A stretch of DNA of 64,000 nt from an uncultured Pelagibacteraceae bacterium (lineage in GTDB: Bacteria > Pseudomonadota > Alphaproteobacteria > Pelagibacterales > Pelagibacteraceae), in the NCBI GenBank assembly GCA_902624075.1, contig CACNWC010000002.1, positions 1-64,000 on the forward strand, in the 5' to 3' direction. The position numbers were made by a program, and so were the translations under genes. Shown one piece after another: positions 9,733 through 18,763 of the stretch. How positions within the stretch are numbered: position 1 is the stretch's first letter; each line of letters begins with the position of its first letter. The notes beneath the pieces were generated by a model. The model was not told the origin of the DNA. It saw nothing but the letters and a program-made list of their open reading frames with translations, and ran no database searches.

Positions 9733-10557
9733 ATGGCAAAATATTTAGTTGAGACTTATTATACGTGTACATTCAAGGTAAATCATTATCTTGATGATAT
9801 TAATGAAACAGAACTTAAAAATCTTGAAAAAAGAGATGATGGTAAATTTGAAGTTTTAGATGTTAAGCTTGATAATAGAAAAACAAAAAGTTTAGATCCA
9901 AATAATAATAAAGTCGTTGATAACAAAAAAATTGATATTACCGTAAGTAATAATAAATCAAATTCTATAAATTTAGAAAATATAATTAAAAATAATAGTT
10001 CCTCAGAAAAAAATGGAAAAAGATTTAGCATGCCCGATAGAAGAAAAGGATATATTCAAAAAGCTACTATTGGGGACCACAAAGTGTATCTACATACAGG
10101 TGAGTATGAAGATGGAAAAATTGGAGAAATTTTCATTGACACTAGCAAAGAAGGAGAATTAGTAAAAGCACTAATGAATAATTTCGCAATAGCTATATCT
10201 CTTGGCTTACAATATGGAGTTCCTCTTGATGAGTTTATAAGTGCATTTGTTGGCACAAAATTTGAACCCTCAGGTAAAGTTCACGGTAATGATAGGATTT
10301 TAAGTGCATCTTCTATTTTGGATTATATTTTTAGAGAATTAGCGATCTCATATCAAAATAGAGAAGATTTAGCACATACTCCGGCAATTGGTAACAATGA
10401 AAATTCTAATATAGATGATAAAAATAATAATGAGGATCAAAATCAATTATTAAAAATAGTTAAAGATATAACAAGTAAAGGATTTGTTAGAAACAACTAC
10501 AAAAAAAATCTCGTAGATTTATCTGATATAAAAATTAGTCTTAAAGGAAAAAAATAA
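9733..10557 (+). CDS. Orphan NrdJ C-terminal-like (TSCPD-type) protein
   Basis: 274 residues. The central and C-terminal part (about 97-218) closely follows the C-terminal module of the B12-dependent ribonucleotide reductase Nrd[26 protein letters not shown], a [20 protein letters not shown] block, TKFEPSGKV and GNDRI...[11 protein letters not shown]. The catalytic alpha/beta barrel of NrdJ is absent. The N-terminal 45 residues ([13 protein letters not shown]) and the Asn/Lys-rich linker are specific to this stand-alone form. It may be a relic or a repurposed regulator or DNA/nucleotide-binding module; its substrate is unknown. A GGGG-containing leader precedes the ATG. It abuts convergent aspS with no gap. 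Confidence 0.7.
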   Translation: MAKYLVETYYTCTFKVNHYLDDINETELKNLEKRDDGKFEVLDVKLDNRKTKSLDPNNNKVVDNKKIDITVSNNKSNSINLENIIKNNSSSEKNGKRFSMPDRRKGYIQKATIGDHKVYLHTGEYEDGKIGEIFIDTSKEGELVKALMNNFAIAISLGLQYGVPLDEFISAFVGTKFEPSGKVHGNDRILSASSILDYIFRELAISYQNREDLAHTPAIGNNENSNIDDKNNNEDQNQLLKIVKDITSKGFVRNNYKKNLVDLSDIKISLKGKK

Positions 10558-12342
10558 TTATTTTTTAATTTTTAATGACAAACTTAATTCTTTGAGCTGT
10601 TCTTCGTTTACTTCGGATGGTGCATTCATCATTAGATCTTGCGCATTTTGATTCATTGGAAACATGGTAACTTCCCTTATATTTTTTTCATTCGCTAAAA
10701 GCATAACTATTCTATCTATTCCAGGAGCAATTCCACCATGTGGAGGGGCACCAAAGCTTAGAGCATTTATCATACCACTAAATTTTTCATTAACTTGTTT
10801 CTTGTCATAACCAGCAAGAGAAAAAAGTTTATACATAAGTTCAGGTTTATGATTTCTAATAGCACCAGAAGAAAGTTCTATCCCATTACATACTATGTCA
10901 TATTGATAAGCTAGAATATCTAACGGGTTTTTAAAATTGATTTTATCTGTGTCACCTTGCGGCATCGAAAAAGGATTATGACTAAACTTAATTTTTTTTG
11001 TTTGATCATCTATTTCAAACATTGGATAATCTACTATCCAACAAAATGCAAAAGAGTTATTATCAATTAAACCCAACTCATTGGCTATTTTATCTCTAGC
11101 TATTGAAGTAATTTTTTCCAATTCTTTTAATTTGTTACATGCAAAAAATATACTATCACCTACTTTAGCTCCAGTTAGTTTCATTAATTCTAATAGAGCC
11201 TCTTTAGAGAAAAATTTGCCAACAGGTCCTTTTGCAGAAACTTCTTTATTTTCCTCGAAAGTAAAATAAGCCATTCCAGAAGCGCCTTGTTCTTTAGCCC
11301 ACTTATCTATACCATCAAAAAAGCTTCTTGGTTTTTCTTTAGTATTTTTAGTTATTATACAACGTACATTTGACCCAGATTTGACAAGTTTTTTAAAAAT
11401 TTCAAATGAAACATCTTCACGCATAAAAATTTCAGTAATGTCTGTAATTATTAATGGATTTCTTAAATCAGGCTTATCTGAACCATATTTTAACAGAGCG
11501 TCTGCGTAAGAAATTCTTGGAAATTTATCAAAAAGAAATTTCTTTTGTGAAAATTTTTTAAAAGTGTTGACCAATAATTTTTCAACTACATTAAATACAT
11601 CTTCTTGCTCAACAAATGACATCTCTAGATCTAGTTGATAAAATTCTCCTGGACTTCTATCCGCTCTAGCATCCTCATCTCTAAAACATGGGGCTATTTG
11701 AAAATATTTATCAAAACCTGAAACCATTATAAGTTGTTTGAACTGTTGTGGAGCTTGCGGAAGTGCATAAAATTTTCCTGGATTTAATCTGCTTGGCACT
11801 AAAAAGTCTCTTGCTCCTTCAGGACTTGAAGATGTTAAAATTGGTGTTTGAAATTCTAAAAAACCAAACTTATTCATTTCGTTTCTTATGAATGAAATTA
11901 CTTTAGAACGTAAAATGATATTTTCATGAATTTTTTTTCTTCTTAAATCTAAAAATCTATATTTTAATCTTATCTCTTCTGAGTATTCTTGATCACTAAA
12001 AATAGGCATAGGTAATTCCTTACAAACTCCGAGAACTTCAAATTTATATATAGCGACCTCTATCTCACCAGTTTGAATATCTTTATTTATTGTATCACTA
12101 GATCTGTTAACAACTTCACCCTCAATTTTAATGACAGTTTCTAGCTGTATTTTTTCTAAAGTATTAAAATTTGAATTTTCTTTATCTATAATACATTGCG
12201 TAATTCCATAATTATCTCTTAAGTCTAAAAATAAAAGATTTCCATGATCCCTTTTTTTATTTATCCATCCTGAAAGAAAAACTTTGTTACCTACATCTTT
12301 CTTTCTTAGTTCATTGCAATTATGACTTCTGTATTTATTCAA
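10558..12342 (-). CDS. aspS: Aspartyl-tRNA synthetase
   Basis: Class IIb synthetase charging tRNA-Asp. The 594 residues show the N-terminal OB-fold anticodon domain (GWINKKRDHGNLLFLDLRD), the motif 1 region, motif 2 (FRDEDARADRSPGEFYQLD), the bacterial insertion domain and motif 3 (GIAPGIDRIVMLL). A His after RD in the anticodon domain is a feature often seen in non-discriminating bacterial enzymes that also charge tRNA-Asn, which would require GatCAB; that is inference. The start is TTG at 12342, supported by a strong Shine-Dalgarno. It follows hdaA immediately (TAG then TTG). Confidence 0.96.
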   Translation of the reverse strand: MNKYRSHNCNELRKKDVGNKVFLSGWINKKRDHGNLLFLDLRDNYGITQCIIDKENSNFNTLEKIQLETVIKIEGEVVNRSSDTINKDIQTGEIEVAIYKFEVLGVCKELPMPIFSDQEYSEEIRLKYRFLDLRRKKIHENIILRSKVISFIRNEMNKFGFLEFQTPILTSSSPEGARDFLVPSRLNPGKFYALPQAPQQFKQLIMVSGFDKYFQIAPCFRDEDARADRSPGEFYQLDLEMSFVEQEDVFNVVEKLLVNTFKKFSQKKFLFDKFPRISYADALLKYGSDKPDLRNPLIITDITEIFMREDVSFEIFKKLVKSGSNVRCIITKNTKEKPRSFFDGIDKWAKEQGASGMAYFTFEENKEVSAKGPVGKFFSKEALLELMKLTGAKVGDSIFFACNKLKELEKITSIARDKIANELGLIDNNSFAFCWIVDYPMFEIDDQTKKIKFSHNPFSMPQGDTDKINFKNPLDILAYQYDIVCNGIELSSGAIRNHKPELMYKLFSLAGYDKKQVNEKFSGMINALSFGAPPHGGIAPGIDRIVMLLANEKNIREVTMFPMNQNAQDLMMNAPSEVNEEQLKELSLSLKIKK

Positions 12343-13005
12343 CTATTCTCCTAAAACATCTTTTATGATTTTAAAATTAATTGATTTTTTTTTTTTTAAA
12401 CTCATTTCATCAATTTTATATATAAATTCAAATATTTTGCTATATGATCTATCAATTCTTTTAATAATATAATTAACTAACTTTTTATCTAAGAAAATTT
12501 GGCGGTCAGATAAGTTTTTTATTATAAGGGCAAATATGAGTTCATCATCAGGTTTCTCTATTCTTTGTAGAATAAAGTTTTTTGTCCTAGATTTAAGATC
12601 AGCTAACTGAAAGTTTATATCTACAATGGAGTTTAATGAAGTAGTAATAAGATATTTATTATCCTGATCAATTATATTAATTAATGTATAAAATAATTTT
12701 TCATCAATATTTTTGTCAATATTTTCAATAATAACGTTTTGATAAATTTTTATTTTTTTTAATGAGTTGTTATTAATTTCGCTAACATCAAATTTTATTC
12801 CATCAAATTTTTTCATAAAAATGTTTATTAAATGTGATTTCCCAGAAAATTTTTCACCACTTATGTTTACAAATTTTTTTTCCCATTTAGGCCATAAATT
12901 TATAAAACTTAAAATATGTTTGTTTGCTTTCGAAGTAAAAAAATCATTATCATCAAAATTTTTTTCATAATGAAATTTGATTATTTGTTGGTCTTCATCT
13001 CTCAT
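12343..13005 (-). CDS. hdaA: HdaA/DnaA-like replication regulator
   Basis: Resembles the alphaproteobacterial Hda homologue, a truncated DnaA AAA+ domain that with the sliding clamp stimulates ATP hydrolysis by DnaA. The 220 residues show a Walker A-type GEKFSGKSH near residue 50, a later hydrophobic strand (NVIIENID) at the Walker B position, and an LADLKSR segment like the DnaA sensor region. There is no DNA-binding domain. The ATG at 13005 overlaps the upstream stop as ATGA, so it is preferred over the ATG at 13017. Sequence is strongly diverged; the position before aspS and after a DUF2066-like gene near purM supports the call. Confidence 0.7.
   Translation of the reverse strand: MRDEDQQIIKFHYEKNFDDNDFFTSKANKHILSFINLWPKWEKKFVNISGEKFSGKSHLINIFMKKFDGIKFDVSEINNNSLKKIKIYQNVIIENIDKNIDEKLFYTLINIIDQDNKYLITTSLNSIVDINFQLADLKSRTKNFILQRIEKPDDELIFALIIKNLSDRQIFLDKKLVNYIIKRIDRSYSKIFEFIYKIDEMSLKKKKSINFKIIKDVLGE
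12348..12352 (-). promoter_or_regulatory. aspS: Shine-Dalgarno fixing the aspS TTG start
   Basis: AGGAG on the minus strand, inside the last codons of hdaA, five bases before the TTG at 12342. Strong Shine-Dalgarno sequences are not common in this window, so it decides the unusual start codon. Confidence 0.75.
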
Positions 13006-14081
13006 TTTAATTTCCAAACTTTATTATCCGTATTAAAAGAATAATTATTTTCACTCATAACTTTCAGAAATGAATTTGGTGTCCCGTTATAAATTATTTT
13101 ATAATAAACTGAATCTTTATTAAATTTAAGTATTCTGTAGTTAGAGATTAAATCTTTTTCACTTAAAACTTTTTCAAATTTAGATATTTTTAAATTATCT
13201 TTATTCTCTAATTCTATTATAAGTGGTAATTTTATAGATGTATTTATTTGATTATAATCTTTCCAATAATCCTCGTAAGTTGTTCTTAACTGATTTACCA
13301 ATAATTCAAATTGATTTTCGCTTTCTAAATCAATGTTAGAAAAAGTTTCATTTTTTAAACTAACTTTATCCTTAATTGTAATTCTTGACAAAACTCTTAC
13401 ATCTTTATCATTTTTAAAAATCAATAATATAATAGATCTATCTAAGACGTATTTATTAATGATTTCATTGAAATTATATTCCTCTATGAATTCATAATTT
13501 TTTTTAATAATGTTAATATCCTCAAGATCTTCTGTGGGCATAACATACTTTATCAAATCGTAACTTTGAGAGTAATTATTCCATTCATTGTAAATTCTAT
13601 TGTCACTAAATATTAATAATTCTTGATTTTCCTCATTAATAATAATTGGAATAAATAAAAAATTTTTTTTAAGTGGTATAGATGGAAAAATATTATTTTG
13701 GTTTAAATAATTATAGATTTTTTTTCTATTAAAAGTAACTCCAAGATTCATATGATAAATTTCGTCAATAAATTTTTCCTCTTTTATTGTAAAAGACTCA
13801 ACCATTCCTTTTATTTCATTTAATTTAATTTTAGTAATTTTTTTTTTATCTTTTGAGTTTACTATTAATGAAAGTAATTCAGAGAAAGATTTTCTAAATC
13901 CTTCATCAATTACATCATTTTTATTAAAATTAATTTCAAAAGGCTTAGATATTTCTATATTTTTAATTTCAAAAGCCTTTGATTGAAATAGATCTGTGGA
14001 AAAAAAAAATAAAATTAGAGAAGAAAATAAAAAAAAATTATATAATTTTTCCAAATAATAAAATTTATAATTATTAATCAT
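13002..14081 (-). CDS. DUF2066-like exported protein
   Basis: 359 residues with an N-terminal hydrophobic segment (about 12-36) that looks like an uncleaved or late-cleaved signal. The rest is polar with repeated Ile/Asn/Lys, and no catalytic motif is seen. Alphaproteobacteria carry a DUF2066 protein at exactly this place, divergent from purM and upstream of hdaA, so the call rests mainly on context and length. It is separated from purM by 11 bases, so the promoters must overlap the coding regions. Function unknown. Confidence 0.5.
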   Translation of the reverse strand: MINNYKFYYLEKLYNFFLFSSLILFFFSTDLFQSKAFEIKNIEISKPFEINFNKNDVIDEGFRKSFSELLSLIVNSKDKKKITKIKLNEIKGMVESFTIKEEKFIDEIYHMNLGVTFNRKKIYNYLNQNNIFPSIPLKKNFLFIPIIINEENQELLIFSDNRIYNEWNNYSQSYDLIKYVMPTEDLEDINIIKKNYEFIEEYNFNEIINKYVLDRSIILLIFKNDKDVRVLSRITIKDKVSLKNETFSNIDLESENQFELLVNQLRTTYEDYWKDYNQINTSIKLPLIIELENKDNLKISKFEKVLSEKDLISNYRILKFNKDSVYYKIIYNGTPNSFLKVMSENNYSFNTDNKVWKLK

Positions 14082-14092
14082 ACTTTATAGTA

Positions 14093-15121
14093 ATGAAAAA
14101 AAACTTATTTACCTATAAAAAAAGCGGTGTAGACATTAAAGCTGCGGATAAGTTTGTTAAATTCATTGCAACTATTTCATCAAAAAAAAGAGGCAAAAAA
14201 AAGTTAAACAATATTGGTGGTTTTGGATCAATAAATGATGTTCCTAAAAATTTAAAAAATCCAAGTATTGTTGCTTGCACTGATGGGGTTGGCACTAAGA
14301 TTGAAATAGCAAATTTACTAAATAAATATGACACAATTGGAATTGATCTTGTTGCAATGAGTGTAAATGATTTAATTGTTCAGGGGGCAAAACCACTTTT
14401 GTTTTTAGACTATATTTCAATTAACAAAATAAATTTACCAAAATTAAAATCTATAATTAAGGGAATTGTCAAAGGATGTAAAATTTCTAAATGTGAATTA
14501 GTCGGAGGTGAAACCGCAGAAATGCCTGGAACTTATGATAAAGGAAAATTTGATATTGCTGGTTTCGCTGTAGGTCTAGTTGATAAAAAAAAGATTTTAA
14601 AAAAGGATAGAATAAAAAAAAATAATATTATCTTGGCAGTGCCATCTAATGGATTACATTCAAATGGCTACTCTTTAGCAAGAAATATTTTAAATGTAAA
14701 AAAAATAAATTTAAAAAAAAATATTTTTTTAAAAAAAGAATTAATTAGACCTACTAAAATATATGCCACAGAAATATTAAGTTTGGTCAAAAAAAATTTA
14801 TTGAATGGATGTGCAAATATTACAGGTGGTGGATTACCAGACAATATAAAAAGAATTATACCGAATGGCCTTTGCGCAGAAATTGATTTAAATAAAATAC
14901 GTCTTCTTAAAATATTTAGATGGTTAAAAAAAAACGATATTTCTGATTATGAAATGTTAAAAACATTTAATTGTGGTGTTGGTTTTTGTTTAATAGTAAA
15001 TGTGAAAAATATAAGCAAAATTTCAAAATATTTTTCAAAAAATTATAAACCTTATATAATAGGAAGAGTTTCTGAGGGGCAAAAAAAGATAAAATTAAAT
15101 GGCAAAATTAAATGGTTCTAA
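14093..15121 (+). CDS. purM: Phosphoribosylformylglycinamidine cyclo-ligase (AIR synthetase)
   Basis: Fifth step of purine synthesis: ATP-dependent closure of FGAM to AIR. The 342 residues show the N-terminal YKKSGVDIKAADKF, the glycine-rich GGFG, ACTDGVGTK, the DLVAMSVNDLIVQGA block, LVGGETAEMPGTY and the C-terminal HSNGYSLAR and ITGGGLPDN motifs of the AIR synthase family. It overlaps purN by 23 bases; the two form an operon. C-terminal half is markedly Lys/Asn-rich. Confidence 0.96.
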   Translation: MKKNLFTYKKSGVDIKAADKFVKFIATISSKKRGKKKLNNIGGFGSINDVPKNLKNPSIVACTDGVGTKIEIANLLNKYDTIGIDLVAMSVNDLIVQGAKPLLFLDYISINKINLPKLKSIIKGIVKGCKISKCELVGGETAEMPGTYDKGKFDIAGFAVGLVDKKKILKKDRIKKNNIILAVPSNGLHSNGYSLARNILNVKKINLKKNIFLKKELIRPTKIYATEILSLVKKNLLNGCANITGGGLPDNIKRIIPNGLCAEIDLNKIRLLKIFRWLKKNDISDYEMLKTFNCGVGFCLIVNVKNISKISKYFSKNYKPYIIGRVSEGQKKIKLNGKIKWF

Positions 15122-15677
15122 AAAGATAAAAACAGCGGTTTTTATTTCTGGTAGAGGAAGTAACCTTATAAATCTAATAAAATTTTCTTTAAAAAAAAAT
15201 TCTCCAATAAGAATTGAATTAATAATATCTGATAACTCAAAAGCAAAAGGTTTAATTTATTCAAAAAGATACAATATCAAAAAAAAAATATATTTATTCA
15301 AAAAAAGAAATATCGCAGAAAATAAGATTTTAGATAAGCTTCGAAATAAAAAAATTAAATTAATTTGTTTAGCTGGTTTTATGAAAATTTTATCAAAAAA
15401 TTTTATCAAAAAATTTCGTGGCAAAATTTTGAATATACATCCTTCTTTATTGCCAAAGTATAAAGGTTTAAACACTCACGAAAGAGTAATTAAGAATAAT
15501 GAAAAATTTTCTGGATGCACTGTTCATTTTGTAAATTCAAAATTAGACTCTGGTAAAATAATTTTGCAAAAAAAAATAAAAATAAATAAAAATGAAACTG
15601 CTAATACTTTAGCTAAAAAAGTATTAAGACAAGAGCATATCTTATATCTAAAAGCTCTTAAAAAACTTTATTGTTAA
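15099..15677 (+). CDS. purN: Phosphoribosylglycinamide formyltransferase (GART)
   Basis: Transfers formyl from 10-formyl-THF to GAR in purine synthesis. The 192 residues show the SGRGSNL phosphate-binding loop near the start, the ICLAGFMKIL strand, the catalytic Asn/His in NIHPSLLPKYKG and the later HFV...DSGKII block with the catalytic Asp. It starts inside purM (ATG at 15099) and overlaps convergent ndk by 4 bases. Confidence 0.95.
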   Translation: MAKLNGSKKIKTAVFISGRGSNLINLIKFSLKKNSPIRIELIISDNSKAKGLIYSKRYNIKKKIYLFKKRNIAENKILDKLRNKKIKLICLAGFMKILSKNFIKKFRGKILNIHPSLLPKYKGLNTHERVIKNNEKFSGCTVHFVNSKLDSGKIILQKKIKINKNETANTLAKKVLRQEHILYLKALKKLYC

Positions 15678-16084
15678 TCTTGAAAAAAAAAATCTATTTC
15701 AATTTTAGCATTTTCTATACTATCAGATCCATGCACTGAGTTTTTATCAATTGAAATTCCATATTTTTTTCTAATAGTCCCCTCAGCTGCATCATTAGGA
15801 TTTGTGGCACCCATAAGCTCTCTATTGGCCAAAACTGCATTTTCTTTCTCTAAAACCATAACAATAATTGGTCCAGATGATAAATATTCACAAAGATCGT
15901 TGTAAAAAGGTTTTGTCTCATGAACTTTATAAAATTTTTCTGCCTCTAATTTTTCTATTTTTATTTTTTTGTCTCTAATTATTTTAAAACCGTTCAGCGT
16001 GAACATATTCTTTATTTCACTATCTAAATTTCTTTCAACTGCATCTGGTTTTATTATTGATAAAGTTTGTTCAGTATTACTCAT
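15674..16084 (-). CDS. ndk: Nucleoside diphosphate kinase
   Basis: Exchanges the gamma phosphate between nucleoside tri- and diphosphates through a phospho-histidine. The 136 residues have the N-terminal TLSIIKPDAV, the GATNPNDAAEGTIRKKYG block and the active-site NSVHGSDS with His118. Length is normal (about 140). The start overlaps the pepA 3' end by 8 bases, so the two are probably co-transcribed. Confidence 0.97.
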   Translation of the reverse strand: MSNTEQTLSIIKPDAVERNLDSEIKNMFTLNGFKIIRDKKIKIEKLEAEKFYKVHETKPFYNDLCEYLSSGPIIVMVLEKENAVLANRELMGATNPNDAAEGTIRKKYGISIDKNSVHGSDSIENAKIEIDFFFQD

Positions 16085-17534
16085 AATTGTCCTCTATCAA
16101 TTTATTTAATAATCTTACTCCGAAACCAGTTGCTCCACCTGAATTTAGAGCTCCTCCATATTTTGAAAAAGCCATTCCTGCAATATCTAAATGGGCCCAA
16201 GGTGTTTTATTTAAAATAAATCTTTGTAAAAATTGTGCAGCAGTAGTCGAACCCGCACCACCAACATAATTTATGTTTTGCATGTCTGCATTTTTAGAAT
16301 TTATCAATTTATCAAAATTTTTATGTAATGGCATTCTCCATAATTTTTCCTCAACTTTTTTACCTGCTTCAATTAAATTATTTGATAATTTATCGTTATT
16401 TGAAAAAAGCCCAGCGTACTCAGATCCTAAAGAAACAATTATTGCACCAGTCAAAGTAGCTAAATCAATCATAAACTTTGGTTTAAATTTTTTTTCAGTA
16501 AAAGTGATGGCATCAGCAAGAACTAATCTTCCTTCTGCATCAGTATTTAGAATTTCAATTGTTTTACCACTGAAAGATTTTACAATGTCTCCAGGTCTTT
16601 GAGCGTTTCCACTAACCATATTTTCGACAAGTCCTACAACACCTACAGCATTTATTTTTGCTTTTCTTAATGCTAGATTTTTCATTAGTCCAACAACAGC
16701 TGCTGAGCCAGCCATATCATAAGTCATATCTTCCATAAATTTAGCTGGCTTAAGCGAATAACCTCCTGTGTCAAAACAAACACCCTTCCCAATAAAAGCT
16801 AAAGGTTTTGAATTATTTTTTACGCCTTTCCATTCAATTGTAACAAGGTATGATCCTCTAATACTTCCTTGCCCTACTCCGAGCAAAGCATTCATACCTA
16901 ACTTTTTTAATTTTTTTTGATCATAAATATTTATTTTTAAACCATTTTTCTTAAGAGATTTTATCCTTTTTGCATATTCATCCGGATGTAATACATTGCC
17001 TGGTTCAGAGACCAAATCCCTTGCATAAAAAGTTCCTTCTTCTAGTGCTTTAAATTTTAGTTGATCTAAAGCAGATGGATTATTTTTTTTTCCAATAACA
17101 TTGATGGTAATTGATCTTTTTTCTTTTTTTGATTTATATTTTTTAAATTCATATGATTTTAATTTTAACCCATGAAGGAAATATCCTATAAAATTTTTAT
17201 GAGAATCTTTAATACTTTCTGAATTAATAAAATACTCAGTATTTTTTCCATAGTTTATATGACTGTAAAGTTCAGCACCCAAATTTTCTATGTCAGAATT
17301 TTTAATATTTTTTTTGACAGATACTAAAATAACTTTTTTTTTTGATGATAGTTCGAAAACTAACATTTTTTTGTTCAAATCACTTGTTTTAAGCAAATCA
17401 GATATGTAGAGAAGTTCAGAGCTAGAAATATATTTCCTAAGCAATTTTGTACTAAATTTTTCATCTACAAATAAGACCAAATTTGTAGAGGTTTTTGCTA
17501 CGGTTCTTTTTTTAAAGCTTATTTTTATTGACAT
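16077..17534 (-). CDS. pepA: Leucyl aminopeptidase (M17)
   Basis: Two-metal cytosolic exopeptidase releasing N-terminal residues. The 485 residues have a variable N-terminal macro-like domain and the conserved catalytic domain with IGKGVCFDTGGYSLKP, the DMAGSAAV block, and NTDAEGRLVLADA carrying metal ligands and the catalytic Arg. Length is typical. Divergent from lptF across 82 bases and followed by ndk with overlap. In some bacteria PepA also binds DNA; nothing here supports that. Confidence 0.95.
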   Translation of the reverse strand: MSIKISFKKRTVAKTSTNLVLFVDEKFSTKLLRKYISSSELLYISDLLKTSDLNKKMLVFELSSKKKVILVSVKKNIKNSDIENLGAELYSHINYGKNTEYFINSESIKDSHKNFIGYFLHGLKLKSYEFKKYKSKKEKRSITINVIGKKNNPSALDQLKFKALEEGTFYARDLVSEPGNVLHPDEYAKRIKSLKKNGLKINIYDQKKLKKLGMNALLGVGQGSIRGSYLVTIEWKGVKNNSKPLAFIGKGVCFDTGGYSLKPAKFMEDMTYDMAGSAAVVGLMKNLALRKAKINAVGVVGLVENMVSGNAQRPGDIVKSFSGKTIEILNTDAEGRLVLADAITFTEKKFKPKFMIDLATLTGAIIVSLGSEYAGLFSNNDKLSNNLIEAGKKVEEKLWRMPLHKNFDKLINSKNADMQNINYVGGAGSTTAAQFLQRFILNKTPWAHLDIAGMAFSKYGGALNSGGATGFGVRLLNKLIEDNYE

Positions 17535-17616
17535 TTTTTATAAATATGTACTTTAGGTTGTATTTAATTATAAACTAATAGTTGAAGTTATATATGAATA
17601 ATTTTGAAATATTTCA

Positions 17617-18762
17617 ATGAAAAAATTAATTTTTAAAAAATTTACTAAAGATATAAGTCTTTTCTTTTTGATACTAATCATCTCAGTTGCCACTATTGTA
17701 TGGATTATTCAAGCAGTAAATTACTTAGATTTAATTTCTGAGGATGGTCATAGTTTAAGAGTTTATTTTTCATATACGCTTTTTTCTTTGCCTAAAATTA
17801 TAAGTAAAATTTTACCTTTTATTTTTATGATATCCCTTTTTTACATAATTATAAACTATGAGATTAATAATGAGTTAATCATTTTCTGGATAAATGGAAT
17901 AACAAAAATAAATTTCATTAATATACTTGTTAAGATATCTTTTTTATATTTTATTCTTCAAATAATTTTAACAACTATTATTGTTCCTTATACCTTGGAT
18001 AAAGGAAGATCTTTTTTTAGAACATCTGAAATAGATTTATTTTCATCCATTATTAAAGAAAAAAAATTTATTGACTCTGTAGAAGACCTAACAATTTTTG
18101 TAGAAAGTAAAAATATGAATTCACTTAAGAATATAATTATAAAAGAAAAAATTAATGACAATGAAACTAAAATCATTTTTGCTCAAAACGGGGAAATTTT
18201 AAATAATAAAGATATTGGAAATAAAATTATATTAAATAATGGAAAAATAATAAACACTAAAAATAATAATCAAAACATAATTGATTTTACAAAATTCAAT
18301 CTTGATTTGGGAAAATTTAATACAAATACGATTACACATCCAAAAACACAGGAGATGAATACTTTGAATTTAATAAAATGCATGAATGAAATTAATAAAT
18401 ATAAAAAAATTTCTTCTTCAAAAAATGAAGATATAAATTTTTTCCCTGGATGTAATTTTCAAATATCAAATGCAATTTTTGAAGAATTTTTAAAAAGATT
18501 TTTTTCACCCATTTTTATAATAATAATTGGTCTTTCATCATCATTAATTATTACCTCAAGTAAAGATGAGAATTTTTATAAATTAAAAAATATTTTTAAA
18601 TTTATAATCGGGGTTTCTCTTGTATTTTTTTCTGAAATTATTATGACATATTCAGGTTTAAATATAAACTATATAAAATTTTATTTTTTAATTCCATTAA
18701 TATTATTTTTGATTATTTATTTTTATTTATATTTTAATTTAAACAATCATAGGAGAATTTAA
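17617..18762 (+). CDS. lptF: LPS export permease LptF
   Basis: Inner-membrane half of the LptB2FG ABC transporter that extracts lipopolysaccharide. The 381 residues have three N-terminal membrane spans (about 12-35, 50-75, 95-120), a periplasmic beta-jellyroll region (about 130-260) and three C-terminal spans, the standard YjgP/YjgQ topology. It is followed by lptG and lptD in the usual alphaproteobacterial order. lptB is not in this window. Confidence 0.9.
   Translation: MKKLIFKKFTKDISLFFLILIISVATIVWIIQAVNYLDLISEDGHSLRVYFSYTLFSLPKIISKILPFIFMISLFYIIINYEINNELIIFWINGITKINFINILVKISFLYFILQIILTTIIVPYTLDKGRSFFRTSEIDLFSSIIKEKKFIDSVEDLTIFVESKNMNSLKNIIIKEKINDNETKIIFAQNGEILNNKDIGNKIILNNGKIINTKNNNQNIIDFTKFNLDLGKFNTNTITHPKTQEMNTLNLIKCMNEINKYKKISSSKNEDINFFPGCNFQISNAIFEEFLKRFFSPIFIIIIGLSSSLIITSSKDENFYKLKNIFKFIIGVSLVFFSEIIMTYSGLNINYIKFYFLIPLILFLIIYFYLYFNLNNHRRI
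18751..18755 (+). promoter_or_regulatory. lptG: Shine-Dalgarno fixing the lptG TTG start
   Basis: AGGAG within the last lptF codons, eight bases before the TTG at 18764. It supports the non-ATG start of lptG and translational coupling to lptF. Confidence 0.65.
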
Positions 18763-18763
18763 A

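Noticed and set aside
12343..13005. A dnaA gene, hence a nearby origin
   Set aside because: Only the ATPase-like domain is present, without the DNA-binding domain, and no DnaA-box cluster was seen; Hda-like fits better.
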